Origin: Daphnia pulex
Taxonomy: Eukaryota; Arthropoda; Branchiopoda; Diplostraca; Daphniidae
Assembly: GCF_021134715.1 (NCBI RefSeq)
Contig: NC_060025.1
Coordinates: 5,704,001 to 5,768,000, forward strand
Length of the DNA stretch: 64,000 nucleotides
Reading direction: 5' to 3'
Shown here: one piece after another, positions 21,908-53,228 of the stretch
Layout: the number at the start of each line of letters is the position of its first letter
Position numbering within the stretch: position 1 is the first letter of the stretch
Translations under genes and position numbers: made by a program
The notes under the pieces: model-generated
Seen by the model: only the letters and a program-made list of their open reading frames with translations
The model's database searches: none
What the model was told of the DNA's origin: nothing

Positions 21908-24158
21908 CACTCTTATAGGAATCTACCGCTCCACCAACTAAGCTGCCAATCTTATTACTTTACTTTATCTACATTACTATTATTTTATTTATATACTTTA
22001 TCACATTACTTCGTAAAAATTGCTAAGATAAGAATTCGAATCGTTCCTTGGCTATCCACTTTCAAAAGTGGCAATGCTGTGTAATAGGCACAGAATGCCT
22101 TCTGGCTATGTTGGGTGGGTGGGTGGGTGGAAGCTTCCCCAACACTTGCAGGGGCGAACGTACGTTGAGTGGCCGTAACTTACGTAGGCTATGTCCAGGA
22201 ATAATCATATAAAGAGCACAGCGTATCATCAAGGGACTAAGATCCAGCCTGTTGTGGATCAAGTATTTCTGCCGGAACATGTCGATAACGTAAAACTAGA
22301 AGCTAGGTGAAAACGAAAGTGTTCCGTTTTCCCCGTCGTTCACACACGGACGAACGATAGTACTGCCGCCGTTTTTATCACTTAGAAGAGTCTACTCTTT
22401 TAATGTGGGTCAAATAAGCGGGTACAAGGACTTCCAGATAGATATAGGCCTACAGCCGGTTCATCTTCATGAGATTTATCCTCCAGTTTCTCTCTTTTCA
22501 TTGGAATAGAAATAAAAGGAAATTATACAATCAATCGAGGCAATAAAGCTAATAAGGTGTACCAAAATTATAAATTTCAATAGTTTTGCACGATTTCCAA
22601 TGAATGGTGACTCAACTTGTTAATCATACTAAATTAAAACGGACTGTACGTATTCTCCTTCCGCAGAAAGTAAACAAAAAAAAATACTTAATCCAGTAAT
22701 TTTTTTTCTAATTTTGAAAAGAAACGATAAAAAGTTGACCGCAATGGCTCCAAGGGACAAAAGGAAACTGTGTTTTTCGAGACTTTCAATGCATATGTGG
22801 GTTTCTCAGGGAAGAAATAAAGAAACGGAATAATATAATAAGTAAGACTACTTTACTCTTTATTCTCTCTCGCTCTCATGAAAATATATGTGTCCTACTA
22901 GTTCCCGAATTCCATACCAGTCCATACTGAAGACAGGGCAATCCATTATGGGCTCTAAATCCCTCTAAATCCACTAACCTATTATAAAATTTAATTATTT
23001 CAGCTAAAGTATATTATGATTTTAAAGTGTATACCTGGAGGCTTCGAATAAAACTGGTCCTTGGAACCATCCCAATAGGACATGCACCGTGACAAGCGAA
23101 AGATAGCAGAATCAAATGTCGAGAAAACCAGAAAGTCATCAGCGGTTATACAGTTTTATATAGAGGACTCGGAATGTAGGGATTCTACACTTTTTTGCCC
23201 TAATGCTCCTCAATGCCCAAATAACATTCAAAGGGTTCAGTAAATTGCAAATTTGTGTGACGGAGGGCCAAATTACTCTTGTCCCGGTTCAATACATATC
23301 ATATTATGGTTCAATCATTCAGATAAGTCTGGTTAGCTTATAAGTTGACGCCGCGTAACCCGCGTTGCATTGTACTCTTGAACCACCACTGTATCCACAT
23401 TAAATTAGAATATGACTGGCAACAACTGTCGAGAAATTACGCTTGCCATATTTACATTTTCATTCCCAATTCCATAGATTACATTACAATTCCTAAAAAT
23501 GTTATCAGCAATCGTTTTTTCCCTCGTTGCGTCTCTGCAGCGCTTATTTTTTCGTCAAACTTGTCATTCGAGCCAGAGAGGGTTATCGCCGTTTTCGACA
23601 CCGTCGCATCACTAACACCACTAAAGGGAAGCAAGAGTGCCTCGCTGCGATAAATTTCCACTTAGTATGAGATTTTTTTTTCTCTGTCTCGCTTAGTCTG
23701 GGAAACTCCATGCGATAAAGCGAGTGACGTTGAACCTATAAATCGTTGACTGACCATTTGTGACACATCCGTCAGAGCTCGACGTTGCTTAATACTCGAC
23801 AGTGCATGTCTAGTAAAAACTCCTTTGTCCTCATCCCACGCCGATGGTCTGTTTACTATTTTCTTGTGGGAAGTTTGGCAATATCCCTGTTGTTTTTCGC
23901 GACTGGTTACGATGTTGGTCGCGAATTGCGAAAAAAACAAAACCCGAAATATTATAAATGAATCCCGTTGATACTTACACATTGGTCAGTTTACCACATA
24001 TTTTCTTTCTTCTTGATGCAATGTGATTATTTTTAACCTATTTTAGTCGATTTAAGCATGAGGTAATAAGAGCATGAACAATTTCATTCAAATATATTTG
24101 ATTTCTACAAAAGTTAACTAACGATGGATTGTAACAGCTCATCATAATATTTGAACTT
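21908..24158. other. intergenic region downstream of the aldehyde dehydrogenase gene
   Basis: About 2.2 kb without a recognised gene. It includes a GGGT microsatellite near 22111-22130 and open frames of up to about 105 codons near 23345-23980 that lack recognisable domains. The last few hundred bases before 24159 would hold the 3' UTR of the minus-strand aldehyde dehydrogenase. Confidence 0.45.
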
Positions 24159-26805
24159 TTATGAGTTCTTTTGGGGGACAGCAATGGTAATGGTCTTGAC
24201 TTCCAAGTAGTGATGCAGTCCCTCTTCACCCCTACAAATAATAAATTTATTTTATTTTATGAATTGCATGTTAAGTCAACGTCGAAAACAAATACGTACA
24301 ATTCCCTGCCTTGGCCAGACATTTTGAAACCGCCAAATGGTGTCTGAGGCATGGTGGCGTCATAACAATTAACCCTGTTTCCAAAAAAATGTGATGTCAT
24401 AAATATGAAGCTCGAAAAATATATCGCAGATCGATTACCAAACAGAACCAGCTTCAACCGCCTGGGCGAATGTAAGGGCCGTATTGATATCCTTAGTTAG
24501 TACACCAGCAGCAAGACCTGAAAAAAAAACGCGAAAAATGTTGTCATAAAGGCCTTAATCAACAGGAAAAAAATACAAATATTATTACCGTAACATGTGT
24601 CATTAGCGCGCTCGATTAACTCCTCCATTGTGCGAAATTTGAAAATAGTCTGAACGGGGCCGAAAATCTGAATTCAAAAAAAATTATGAATAATTACGTA
24701 CAATATTACGAAACATTAAAACGTGCTTACGTACCTCCTCTCTTGCTATACGCATGTTATCTGTCACATCTGCAAAAACAGTGGGTTCAACGAAAAACCC
24801 TTCGGTTCCCCATTTATTACCGCCGCACGTGACCGACGCTCCTTCTTTCTTGCCAGAATCGAGCAGCTCAAGAATTTTATTATATTGCTCTTCACTAACC
24901 TGCATACGGTACAATTCCACGTATAGATATTACAATAGTGAAAAGTTGGCTTATTAACCTGAGGTCCTTGTTCTACTCCCTCGTCAAAAGGATTGCCAAC
25001 TTTGCGTGCAGCGGCCATAGCGGTAGCTTTCTTGACAAATTCAGCATAAATGTCCTCGTGAACAAACGTACGCGAACCTACATTGATAGCGTGCGTTAAA
25101 GATATTTTAAATAAACCTAAAAATTTGACCAACCTGCGCAACAGCATTGTCCCATATTGGCGAAAATTGCATTATAACAAATGGTGACAGCTTCATCCAC
25201 TATAGTCAGCAGGCATCGAGAAATAGGACTTTTATATTAAAATTGAAAAAAAGGTCTTAACATTTAAATTTCTTACAATCGACATCGGGAAAAACAACGA
25301 TAGGACTTTTTCCTCCTAGTTCTAAGCTGACTCGCTTCAAGTTGGATTTGGCTGCGGTCTCCATGATTATTTTTCCCACCTTGAATACATTTGTTAGACA
25401 TAGGCTACTCTAGAGGTAGGAATACACACGAGGTATTGTTATACCTGAGTTGAACCAGTGAAAGCAATCTTTTGGATATGTTGGTGATTAGCTAAAGCCG
25501 CCCCGGCCGTTTCACCGAAACCATTGACAACGTTGATCACACCTGTGGGAAAACCGGCCTATGACGGTTGAGCGTAAATTTGCCTTATTAAATAATCGTA
25601 AATATAGCTTAATTTATAGGTTTCAAACCAACCTCAATCGATAAGTGAGCCAAATAGAGAGCAGTTAATGGGGTCTGCTCAGCGGGTTTGAGGACAACTG
25701 TGCACCCAGCAGCTAACGCCGGTCCGAACTTCCATGCACACATCTTTAGGATGTCGAAGAAAGATTTTTTTTTTTTTACAATTAACAATATGAATTATGT
25801 GGCACAACATAAATAGTTATATATTTACCAACACTGGGTAGTTCCCTATTTAGGAAAACGAAAGAATTAATGTACTAATTCCGTTATTGTATATGGCAAT
25901 ATAAAATAAACTTTCATACATGGGATGATCTGGCCGACGACTCCAACAGGTTCCTTACGCGTCACGACGAAGATGCTGCCATCTTAGCATTCAGAAATGC
26001 AAATAAGTTAATCAATGTGGACCACAAATGGTCAAGAAATATTACCTGCAGGAATCGTTTGCCCGTGAATCTTATCGCTCCATCCTTTGCATTTAATTTA
26101 AATTAAATTAATAGATTATAATTTACTGTATTAAAATTTTTGAAACTACCGGCGTAATAACGAAGACAGTTGACTGCACAGACCATATCAAATTGAGCTT
26201 CGGCCAATGGTTTTCCATTATTAAGAGTTTCCAGGGCAGCCAGATAATCGGCATCTCGTTCAATGAGATCCGCTAGCTGTATAGTTCAATTTCAATGAAA
26301 GCATTACTGGAACTGAAGTCACTTTCAGGCAATAACTAATATGTCAAAGACCTTGTTGATGAGACGGCCACGATTCGAAGCATCCATAGTACGCCATGTC
26401 GAACCAAATTTGAATGCTCGTCGAGCTGCCTCAACGGCGATATCTACGTCAGCCTGTGTGGTGGTAATCACGTGAAATATTTTTAGTTCACAATCAAATA
26501 CAAATCTTCTCCAATATACAAACAAAACTGTTTCACAAACAAAAATGTGGAGATAATAAAAAGTAGCGGTATATACTTTATCGCCTTCAGCTACGTCGCA
26601 CAACTTCTTGCCAGTCGATGGATTGATAACAGCAAACTTCTTGCCACTAACCGAATCAACAAACTTGCCATCGATGAACAACTTGGGTTGGTATGGAAAA
26701 ACAAAATAAAAGTACAAATTTTATTAGGTTATTAAGTTTGTTTTCAAGTGAAACCAGACAAGTGATTATTACCTGTGTGAATTTAATTTCGGGTTGAGCA
26801 GTCAT
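24159..26805 (-). CDS. aldehyde dehydrogenase, cytosolic ALDH1/ALDH2-like
   Basis: NAD-dependent oxidation of aldehydes to carboxylic acids. Seventeen exons close in frame to 489 residues: 26773-26805, 26577-26681, 26352-26453, 26150-26276, 26046-26084, 25920-25982, 25829-25845, 25633-25743, 25445-25558, 25277-25379, 25134-25199, 24959-25077, 24735-24899, 24589-24667, 24439-24517, 24300-24374 and 24159-24231. Motifs in order: [22 protein letters not shown] (NAD site, about residue 232), LELGGKSP with the general-base Glu (about 257), GQCCCAGSRTFV with catalytic Cys about 291, EPTVF, and PFGGFKMSG near the end. The start MTAQPEIKF lacks a mitochondrial presequence, so a cytosolic ALDH1-type (retinal dehydrogenase-like) enzyme is likelier than mitochondrial ALDH2. 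Exon seven is only 17 nt, and exon three uses a weak GTCTTT donor. Confidence 0.95.
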
Positions 26806-28651
26806 TTTCCAAACGTGGAGGATGCAAGAAGACGATGAGTTTAAGTTGAAGGCTACAATTCTGTCTGGCGAGAGAATGGAGACTGAGACGTGTTGCCAAG
26901 CTGAAGCTGTGTATATAATCTATATTCTACCCGGCAGAGTTTTAAGGCGTGTCAACGCTAAGGCGGGAAATGAAGTTGTCCTTGGTCATACAGTTTACGT
27001 TGTCTGTCGTTAGGCGGGTTATGCAAATATTAAATAACAGATATGGCTATGGATACTGATATTCTCTATCGATCAATCGATGTCCTTCAAAGCATTTTAG
27101 TCAAAATATTCATTTACACTTAGAAACAACGTAGAAATAGCGACATTTTATATTTAACGTATCAGCTACGTTTTCGCTACTTTTGGCTTATCATTAAATT
27201 ATTTTCAATGGTCAAATGTGAGACGAATTCCACCAGAGAAAAGCCTTTGTGGTTAAATTTAACCTTTTCGGGGTAGTCTAAAATAAGGGGGAAAAAACCT
27301 TTTCCTATTTTTCCTCGTCTTAATTTTGACTTCATCCAAAACGTTGTTCCTATTCTAATTAGGACATGTCCTATTTCAAGGCCTACTGCGGATATTTAAT
27401 TTGGCAGTTATCCAGCTGACCAGCGCAGACGAGCGCAGACCGGGTATCCCCCTAGAATTGGAAAAGAAAAAAAAATAGAACATGTTACGAAGGATAGTAG
27501 ACTAGCGTAGACTAGCGAAAGCACGAGGAGATCTGTAGTTTTGCATTGAAAACATGAAGGTCGCCAAATGTTTCTGGTTTTGATTTGAAATACAATAAAA
27601 ATCAAGGTTGGTTGGTATACTTTATACTGTAGTTGGAGTAGATACAGAGCTGTACTTTTTTTTTTAGATATTTTACACGAATTCACTTGATAAATTATCA
27701 TTGACAATGTCGCCATAGACGTATCAAACTGTCGTAAATAATGGATATGTGCTGTTGCGGTGTGACATGTTCAATAGGGAACATACGTATGTGTTCAGAC
27801 TGGACAAATAAGGAAAGTACAACTTTTCCTTTTACTTTTCTCCAAATTTCTTTAATTACGCATACACGAAATGAAACAATACCTACCGCCGTAGAAAGTA
27901 ATTAGCCTATCCTTTTTTCAATCCCGCATTTCTTGGTTTCAGTATAGATGAAGACTGACAGACTACTTTTCCTCGAACCAGTTTTAATGGTACCCAACAT
28001 TCCGGAAACATGCTGTCAGGAAGTAATATAATGAATGCGAAAGTATGTACATGAACATCTGTTTGTACACCCACTTCCATTAATATGGTATACAGTCATT
28101 GCGCAAAACAACGCACCTATTTTGGACACAGTGGTGTACAGCCTTTGTTGTTTGTTATCGAGAGGGAAGGGTTAGATTTTTTTCTTTGTAAGAAAGAAGA
28201 ATTTTGGTTAAAACCAAAATAGGTGCGTTGTTTTGCGCAATGACTGTATACCATATTAATGGAAGTGGGTGTACTTGGAGACCACGCTAACATTACATTT
28301 ATTTAAAAAATACAAAATAAGTAAATAAATAATTAATTCAGTCAAAGAAAAAGAAATTAGTGATACCTATAGAATAAATAGAGTGTGTGTGATAATAGTC
28401 AATAGAGAAAAAATTACATCATCAAACAAGGTAGCTTCCAACGCTCTCTCAAAATATCGACCCAAGATCATTATTAATTATTATAGCTAGTTAGGCGCGC
28501 TAGTGAGTGTGATTCGTGAGAGCAATTGCAAGTAGGAAGCGCCATTGCTATTCTAAATGCAAGTCAACACTAACAACGTCGAGTCCGTGATTCGTGATGT
28601 GTAACTGGCAATAACGGTAATCCCTGTAATTCTCCAGTAATTTGGGGCCGC
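26806..28651. other. intergenic between divergent ALDH and sulfotransferase genes
   Basis: Contains the upstream region of the minus-strand aldehyde dehydrogenase and of the plus-strand sulfotransferase. No gene is seen. A perfect inverted-repeat element lies at 28065-28274. ORFs in the rest are short and without domains. Confidence 0.45.
28065..28274. mobile_element. 210-bp MITE with perfect 61-bp terminal inverted repeats
   Basis: Bases 28065-28125 (starting GTACACCCACTTCC, containing CAGTCATTGCGCAAAACAAC) and 28214-28274 are exact reverse complements over 61 bp, around an 88-bp loop. An inner start at TA/CAGTCATTGCGC would give Tc1/mariner-like TA borders, in which case the outer 26 bp on each side are also inverted. 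Perfect arms imply recent insertion or gene conversion. There is no coding sequence. Confidence 0.8.
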
Positions 28652-28694
28652 TATATAAAGTTTACACTCGATTTTATAAAAAGGACTTTCAGAC
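28652..28694 (+). promoter_or_regulatory. TATA box and initiator-like element of the sulfotransferase gene
   Basis: TATATAAA at 28652-28659 is followed by TCAGAC at 28689-28694, which resembles the arthropod initiator. Spacing from the TATA start to the initiator A is about 39 bp, slightly long. The ATG at 28754 follows after about 60 nt of leader. Confidence 0.45.
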
Positions 28695-28753
28695 TTGAGG
28701 CAGAAGCCGTGCAGTGAAGAAGGCGAATAGCGAAGTGAGTAAAGATTGGAAAA

Positions 28754-31009
<2,256 letters not shown>

Positions 31010-31313
31010 TCCACTCGAAGTGAATGTCACGGAGAACCCTCTCTTCCTGTATTGCCTAATGCCTACCTCACTGCAGTACTTTCGTGATGGAGAATTGATT
31101 GAATTACCCCAGGAGAAAAAAAAAGTGCTCCCCAACTCTATTGCGCAAAAGCCGACGAATGAAATAAGAAATAACCTAATGAGTGTATGATTAAATTTTT
31201 TTTTTTTTTTTGTGACGGAGAAAGTGTATTGATTCAATAAGGAGACATGTTGATCAACATCAAAAAGAAAAAAAAAGCCTATGTCTGTAAAGTCAGAGCT
31301 ATATATATATACC

Positions 31314-31319
31314 AATAAA
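31314..31319 (+). terminator. candidate polyadenylation signal of the sulfotransferase
   Basis: AATAAA about 305 bp after the stop codon, the first canonical hexamer downstream on the plus strand that I found. It is a plausible but untested cleavage signal. Confidence 0.3.
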
Positions 31320-32260
31320 AATCCGGACATACCAATGGAGAAAAGAAAAGAGAGCACTTCCCTACACCCTTCGCCCTTGTGTCTGTGTTCAAACTAATTC
31401 CGTAAAAAAAAAAATTAAAAAAAATAAAACAGGAGACAAGAAAAATATCATTACAAATAGGCCAATATGATTTTGAACCGTTTCGGGAGTGAAAAAGAAC
31501 ACAATCAATTAGCCGGTACCAATAATTCGAAATACAAAAAGACAACAAAAGAAGTTGAAGACTACAAGGTAAAAGGGGGGGGGGGTAGTTATAAAGAGCT
31601 GGGATCAAGAAATGAATTGACGACACGGAGAGAAAAAGATGAAAGAGAAAAACAAAGCAGAAAATCGATCTAGTACACGAGAGAAAAATAGAATAAAGGC
31701 CGGAGAATAGAAAATATAAAAAAAAGAGGAAGAGAAAACAATCGGATGAATAATTGAAAGGAGCACAAACAAAACACTGATGACATAACCGGTTGTTCAC
31801 GACAAATTTTTCATCAAAGAGAATCAAACATAAAAATGGGTTGATTTTTGTTTTTCTTTCAAAACGGGTTTTCATGGCAGTAGTTTTTTTGACGGAACTC
31901 GATTATCGAGAGAGCAGAAGAATAAAAGAGATGAATTTAGAAGCCAGGGCGGAAAAAAAAAAATTATTAATTCAAAGTAGATTTTTTTTTAAAGAATGAC
32001 AAGCCATTTGGTCACGAGCCGAAGTAAAAGAAAATAAGAAAAGGGTTAGAGGGCAATTTCGTCTTCTCTCCAGTTTTAATGAGCGCTCTGGATGGGTATA
32101 ATATCTTTGTTGTTATTTTGTTTGTTTAACTTGAAAATCCCATCAGCCGTCGCTAATAAGAATAAATGTATAATATCCATCTGCTCAAAAGACACCAAAG
32201 GTTGACTAGCTTAGTAGTAGAGTTACTATTTTTTTCTTGCCTCTTAACCTTGTTTTTTTT

Positions 32261-32292
32261 GTTTGTTTGTTTGTTTGTTTGTTTGTTTGTTT
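32261..32292. repeat. (TTTG)n microsatellite
   Basis: About eight TTTG/GTTT units in the CaMKII 3' side. Confidence 0.85.
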
Positions 32293-33434
32293 GCTTGTTG
32301 GTTTAGAACAAACACACGCTTATATCATTAGGGAGAGAGAGAGCAAGGATTCAAAAGGAAATTTCGGGCTGAAAGTATAATGGGAGGACTACCAGTTTGA
32401 AACACGAATTAGCCCAGTTCTAATGCACCTGTCAATTGACTAACGGAAACGAATGGAGTCGGAGAACACAAGACGGAACCCATGTACACGAAGACACACA
32501 ACCGAGGTGTTGTTTTGTTTTCAATGATTACACAAGAGAAGCGAGGACATAATTAATTAGTTACCAAGTGACACGGAATTGAAGAAAACCGAAAAATTTG
32601 CGGGAGAAGAATGTAAGGGGGGACGAGAGACGAACCAGTTTTGCATCACTAATCAACATTAATGTAAATATATAGAAAGAGAGTGGAGTTGGTAGGACAC
32701 TAATTAAAAAAAAAAAAAAACTAATAAAAAAAAATGAAAAAACAAATCAATATATCATGATACAAAAAAAAACAAAAAGACGAAACGGCTGATCAAATTT
32801 GAGCCTCTCGCCCAACACATTTTTTTTTCTTTTTCACGGCAAACAAAATGTGATTTTCCCCTTTCCTACAAAATGGGAGGCCGGGAGGATAATTTTCTTA
32901 TATCTTTCACTTCTTTTGTTCAATTAGAGGCAAATAGATTTGAATATATCTAAATAATACAAAATGCTTGTCATGGCAATCGCCGAGTACGAAACGAGTG
33001 GATTAGAAAATAAAAGGAGAGAGTGAGCCTGATGATGAAAGAAGGAAATAAAAAACAAGAAAAAATGGACGAGCCGAAATGAAAGAAAACGCCGCAAATG
33101 GCGCAGAGTTTTAAAAGAAAAGAGTCTTAGCATTTTTTTTTTTTTTTTTTCAAAGAAGGAATTCGGATTGAAGAAAAAAAAAAGAATCCCATCAGTTTTG
33201 TGTCGATCAATTTCTGACTTTTTTCCATCCGCGGTGATACAGAAGGAGTGGGCCAAAGAAAACCCTGCGAGGATTCCAAATGTTTCTGACACTTCATTCC
33301 CCGCCGATCATCATTCGCTTCTTTGCAATCTTGCAAATGCAGTTAAACGCATTCTCTCGTGAAGCTGGTAGGAGAAGATGGAGCGCACTTTGGGTGTTTC
33401 TTCATTCGATCTTTCATGATATATCTTTCGGATT

Positions 33435-33438
<4 letters not shown>

Positions 33439-33470
<32 letters not shown>
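33439..33470. repeat. (CT)n microsatellite
   Basis: About 16 CT units, 0.5 kb downstream of the CaMKII stop codon. Confidence 0.85.
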
Positions 33471-33472
<2 letters not shown>

Positions 33473-33971
33473 CTGACTCGTCCACGTACAGATGACAAGA
33501 CGACAAAAGAGACAGGAAAAGAATCAAAATATGAAATGAAAGTAAAAGAAAAACAATCCAGTATTAATCGAAATATCGCCGAATGTTCCACGCATGATCG
33601 TTGGTGCGTTGCCCACAATCGACAGAGGATCACATCTAAGCTGTTGGGGTTGGGGAGAAAGAAAAGAGAAAAAAAAAAGGAATACGAGTTAACTTAAAAG
33701 TACGAGCGAAAATCCAACGGGGAATAACTTACCTCTTTTATTCATATCTCCAACTAGTTTCCATTTTTCAAAGCCTAGGATTAGATGGGGATAGGATCAA
33801 GAATCTTGAAATGACAAGACGGTGGATCTAAATATATAATATACTTTTCCATTGTGGGAAATAGATAGATGGAAAAAAAGAGGAAATGAAAAAAGACAGG
33901 GAGACAGAGAGAGGAGGGAGAAGTAAGTTTTTGGTTTTTTTCTTTTTTTTTTAATAGGGTAAGGTGTGTTG

Positions 33972-50316
<16,345 letters not shown>

Positions 50317-51640
50317 GATGGATGGATCTAGTTGGCCGTTGTGTGCTCGCTCCAAAAGTCTGAAACCCCTTTTGGAAATTCAGTTCGATTGATTTCGTTT
50401 CTTTTTTGTTATGACGTTCGTATTTTTGGCGTGTACTTTCTAAAAAAACTTCTTTTGAATTGTCTTCGACACCATTCACTTAACCACCAATGGCCGACAT
50501 GCTCAGCAAATCACTCTCACTTATGGTCAGGGCGATCGAAAATGGACGTGATCTTTCGTTCAGGTCAACTCGAACGAGACTAGTAACCGGATAAAACAAT
50601 CGGCTCGGTACACTCACAACTCTCTCCAGCAGCAGCAGCAGAGGCAGCAGCAGCAGAGAAAGAGAGGGGAAACAACACACACACACACGCACACACACAA
50701 TAACCTGGAATTCTTATATTTACTCTTGCACACTGCACACTGCACGATTTGGCGTGAGTGTGAAGACGTGTGTGTGACGAGTCGTGGCAGTCTCTCAGTG
50801 TAACGAACACCCTCCTCCCGACTCTGTTGGCACTACACTATCGAATGCAATGCTAACTGCGACGCCGAACCCCAAACAGCCCCCCGAAAGTCCCGAAAAG
50901 TCCCGAGAGCTACGACCGTCGCTTGAGTTGACGCCTTTGTGATATCACAGGACTCACGAAACTCTCGTCCTTCACGCAACTGACAACAAGCTGCAAGCTA
51001 GCGCCATCTGACGGTCGTTGGTCAAAACGTTGGCAACGCCATCTGACGGTGGAAATGCGCGGAAATCCAAATTAACGATCAAACAAATAATAAAAAAGTA
51101 AAATAAGATTTTTTTTAAAATTTAGACAAGTGAAGAAATGGGGAGGACAAAAATTCCGAACAACGAAAGCTCTTTAGCACTCGAGATCTATTTTTACATA
51201 CTTCAACGTTTTTGTTGTTGATTTCCAAACAAAGATACAAATTCGTAGATAAGAATCCGCGACAACGCACGGCCACATCGTCCATTACGTAATTGGCGAA
51301 ATTAAGTAATAATAACAAGGATGGAAATAACGGAGTCAGCATAGACATTGAGGAATCTTGTGTGAAAAGAACACGGATTTGAAATTACACGACCAGAGAA
51401 TGTGTCATGAAAATAACGAACTAATGGCTCAAGAGCGAAAAATACAACAGTCGTATGTGACTTGGCCTCGTCTAACCCCTTTCGCAGCGCGACGAGTTCT
51501 TTCTACTACAGATGTATTTTTAACGTGCACTGATAAATATTTTAAGAGTTGTGGTTGGTTTTTGGAATAGATGCCAGAGGCTATATGGGGTCGGCATTCC
51601 GTCGGCTTCATTCTGTCGACTTGATGCTGTCCCAGCAGTC
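50317..51640. promoter_or_regulatory. CaMKII 5' flank and GGPPS downstream region
   Basis: Between the CaMKII start codon and the stop of the next gene. It should include CaMKII 5' UTR and promoter. CA repeats (50674-50699) and CAG repeats are present. A 14-bp word CGCCATCTGACGGT occurs twice (51002-51015 and 51037-51050). No TATA box is evident and no coding region is seen. Confidence 0.4.
51002..51050. promoter_or_regulatory. duplicated CGCCATCTGACGGT motif
   Basis: Exact 14-bp direct repeat with a 35-bp period, about 0.7 kb upstream of the CaMKII start codon. The CGCCATCT core resembles part of the CTCF consensus, but the match is incomplete. It could be a factor-binding pair near the promoter or insulator between CaMKII and GGPPS. 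Confidence 0.3.
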
Positions 51641-53228
51641 TCACCAGTTTTTCAACTCGTCCAGCACGCGCTCCAAGATTGGATTGCCGCCCAACTTTTC
51701 AATCTCCCGTCGGGCGTCCAGATCCAACTGGATCAGTGTCTGGCGCGTGTATTCAAACGAACCAAACTTCTCCAACAGGGACACGCAGTAGCGCTTGACG
51801 TCCATGTCTTTGGTGCGTTGCCTCAGGATGTTGATGATCTGTTGATCGTCGGGACGGCTCCGAATGGCGTGAATGACGGGGAAAGAAAATTTGCCCTATA
51901 TAGCAAAAAAAAAAAATTTCGTTCATTTTGAAATCAAGGAATTTCAATTTTCAATTTATTAAAGTAATTACCTCGGTCAAATCTTCGCAAAAGCTTTTGT
52001 TTTCCGCGTACTATTTGAAAATTTAAAAAAAAAATAAAAAAATACGTCAATCGACAACTCCAGATACATTAATTTAAAATCTCTTGCTTTGATTTGCCAT
52101 AAATTCCATTAACAATTCTTTGTTCAAGCGGTCGACAAGTAAAATTAAAAAATCATGAATCCGCTTTTGCGTTTACAGATGAATATGGATCAGCGCAAGC
52201 GCAGATGACTTTAATTTATACCGGTTCAGCAAAGAATTGCATTATTGAATTTGATGAATAAGTTGTCGTCATCAATGTGAAAGGGAATATTGAACTTTGA
52301 ATAGACTTGTAACAGAAGATGATTTTACCTCTTTTAAATTCAAGTTTGCATAGTCATCTCTTATTTGAAAGTATAGTCCTAGTATGGCCATAAGTGGATT
52401 CATATCAATTTTAGTTGTACTAAAGAGTTGCATTAGACGAACAGCCAAACCAAACAGTCCTCCCGTTTCTGGAAAATAAAGTGTTATCAATTGTTTATCA
52501 TTTTTTTTTTTCAAATTTGTAAGCACTTACTTCGAACAATCATAAGTCTGTACTCTTCTTCAGTTGGACAGACATAACTATCTCTCCAATATATCTCCAT
52601 TCCCTGTCCTCGATGAAGCTCCAGCAGTTGTTCACAAAAGACTTCAGTGGCCTTTTGAATGAAAGTTTACAACAAAATTAAATTGATTCGGTGATTTTCT
52701 ATTGCAGAAAGCAAAATTGTAACTTACTTGTGGATGATTCAAACCCAATACTTTCTCCAATCCTAAGAAGTAGACGTAGTTGGCGGAATTGATGGTGGAG
52801 GCCACTCCATATATTGAATGGGCCACTGGAATACCTCTCCTGAGAATGGAGTTATCTTCAATATCATCAACTCTAACAGAACAAACCACATCATTAAAGT
52901 AAATGTAAAGAATGAGTGTGTAAAAAGATTACAAAAGACTAGCATTGTGCAACATTTGAACAACATCGTTGATGATATTTAGTTTTTCTGGGTTGATGTG
53001 CAGCCAGTAGTCGAAAGCCAAAGAGAGTTTCACCCTAATCTGCTTCCCCTGCACTTGTAGCAGGTAGGTGAATGGCTGCAGCAGTATCTAAACAAGTGAA
53101 ATGAATGTCAACATTGAGAGAGGGGCAAGATTTAAGAGTAGTAATATGAATACCTCGTCTTGGGAGCGGTCTCCAGATTTACTGTACGGAATATTGGTAG
53201 CACAGCCATTACTTTTCTCCCCAGCCAT
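51641..53228 (-). CDS. GGPS1: geranylgeranyl diphosphate synthase
   Basis: Trans-prenyltransferase that condenses farnesyl diphosphate with isopentenyl diphosphate to geranylgeranyl diphosphate, used for protein prenylation. Seven exons close in frame to 309 residues: 53154-53228, 52933-53087, 52728-52872, 52531-52651, 52329-52468, 51972-52010 and 51641-51895. The first Asp-rich motif DDIED is at residues 79-83 in an [14 protein letters not shown] context and the second, DDYAN, is at 203-207. [37 protein letters not shown] and [17 protein letters not shown] match animal type III enzymes of about 300 residues. There is no targeting peptide, so cytosolic. The short N-terminal extension [17 protein letters not shown] is not conserved in what I recall of the human enzyme. 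It lies tandem to CaMKII with no functional link. Confidence 0.96.

Larger units (their letters stand above)
31010..33971. other. convergent intergenic region and probable 3' UTRs
   Basis: The 3' ends of the sulfotransferase (plus) and CaMKII (minus) face each other here. AATAAA at 31314-31319 is a candidate polyadenylation signal for the sulfotransferase. The rest is very A-rich on the plus strand, with (TTTG)n at 32261-32292 and (CT)n at 33439-33470. Much of it could be a long CaMKII 3' UTR, common for this gene. No additional gene is seen; open frames are low-complexity shadows. Confidence 0.45.

Noticed and set aside
23345..23982. ORFs of about 100 codons on both strands
   Set aside because: No recognisable motif, no coherent splice sites, and each ends in low-complexity T-rich sequence.
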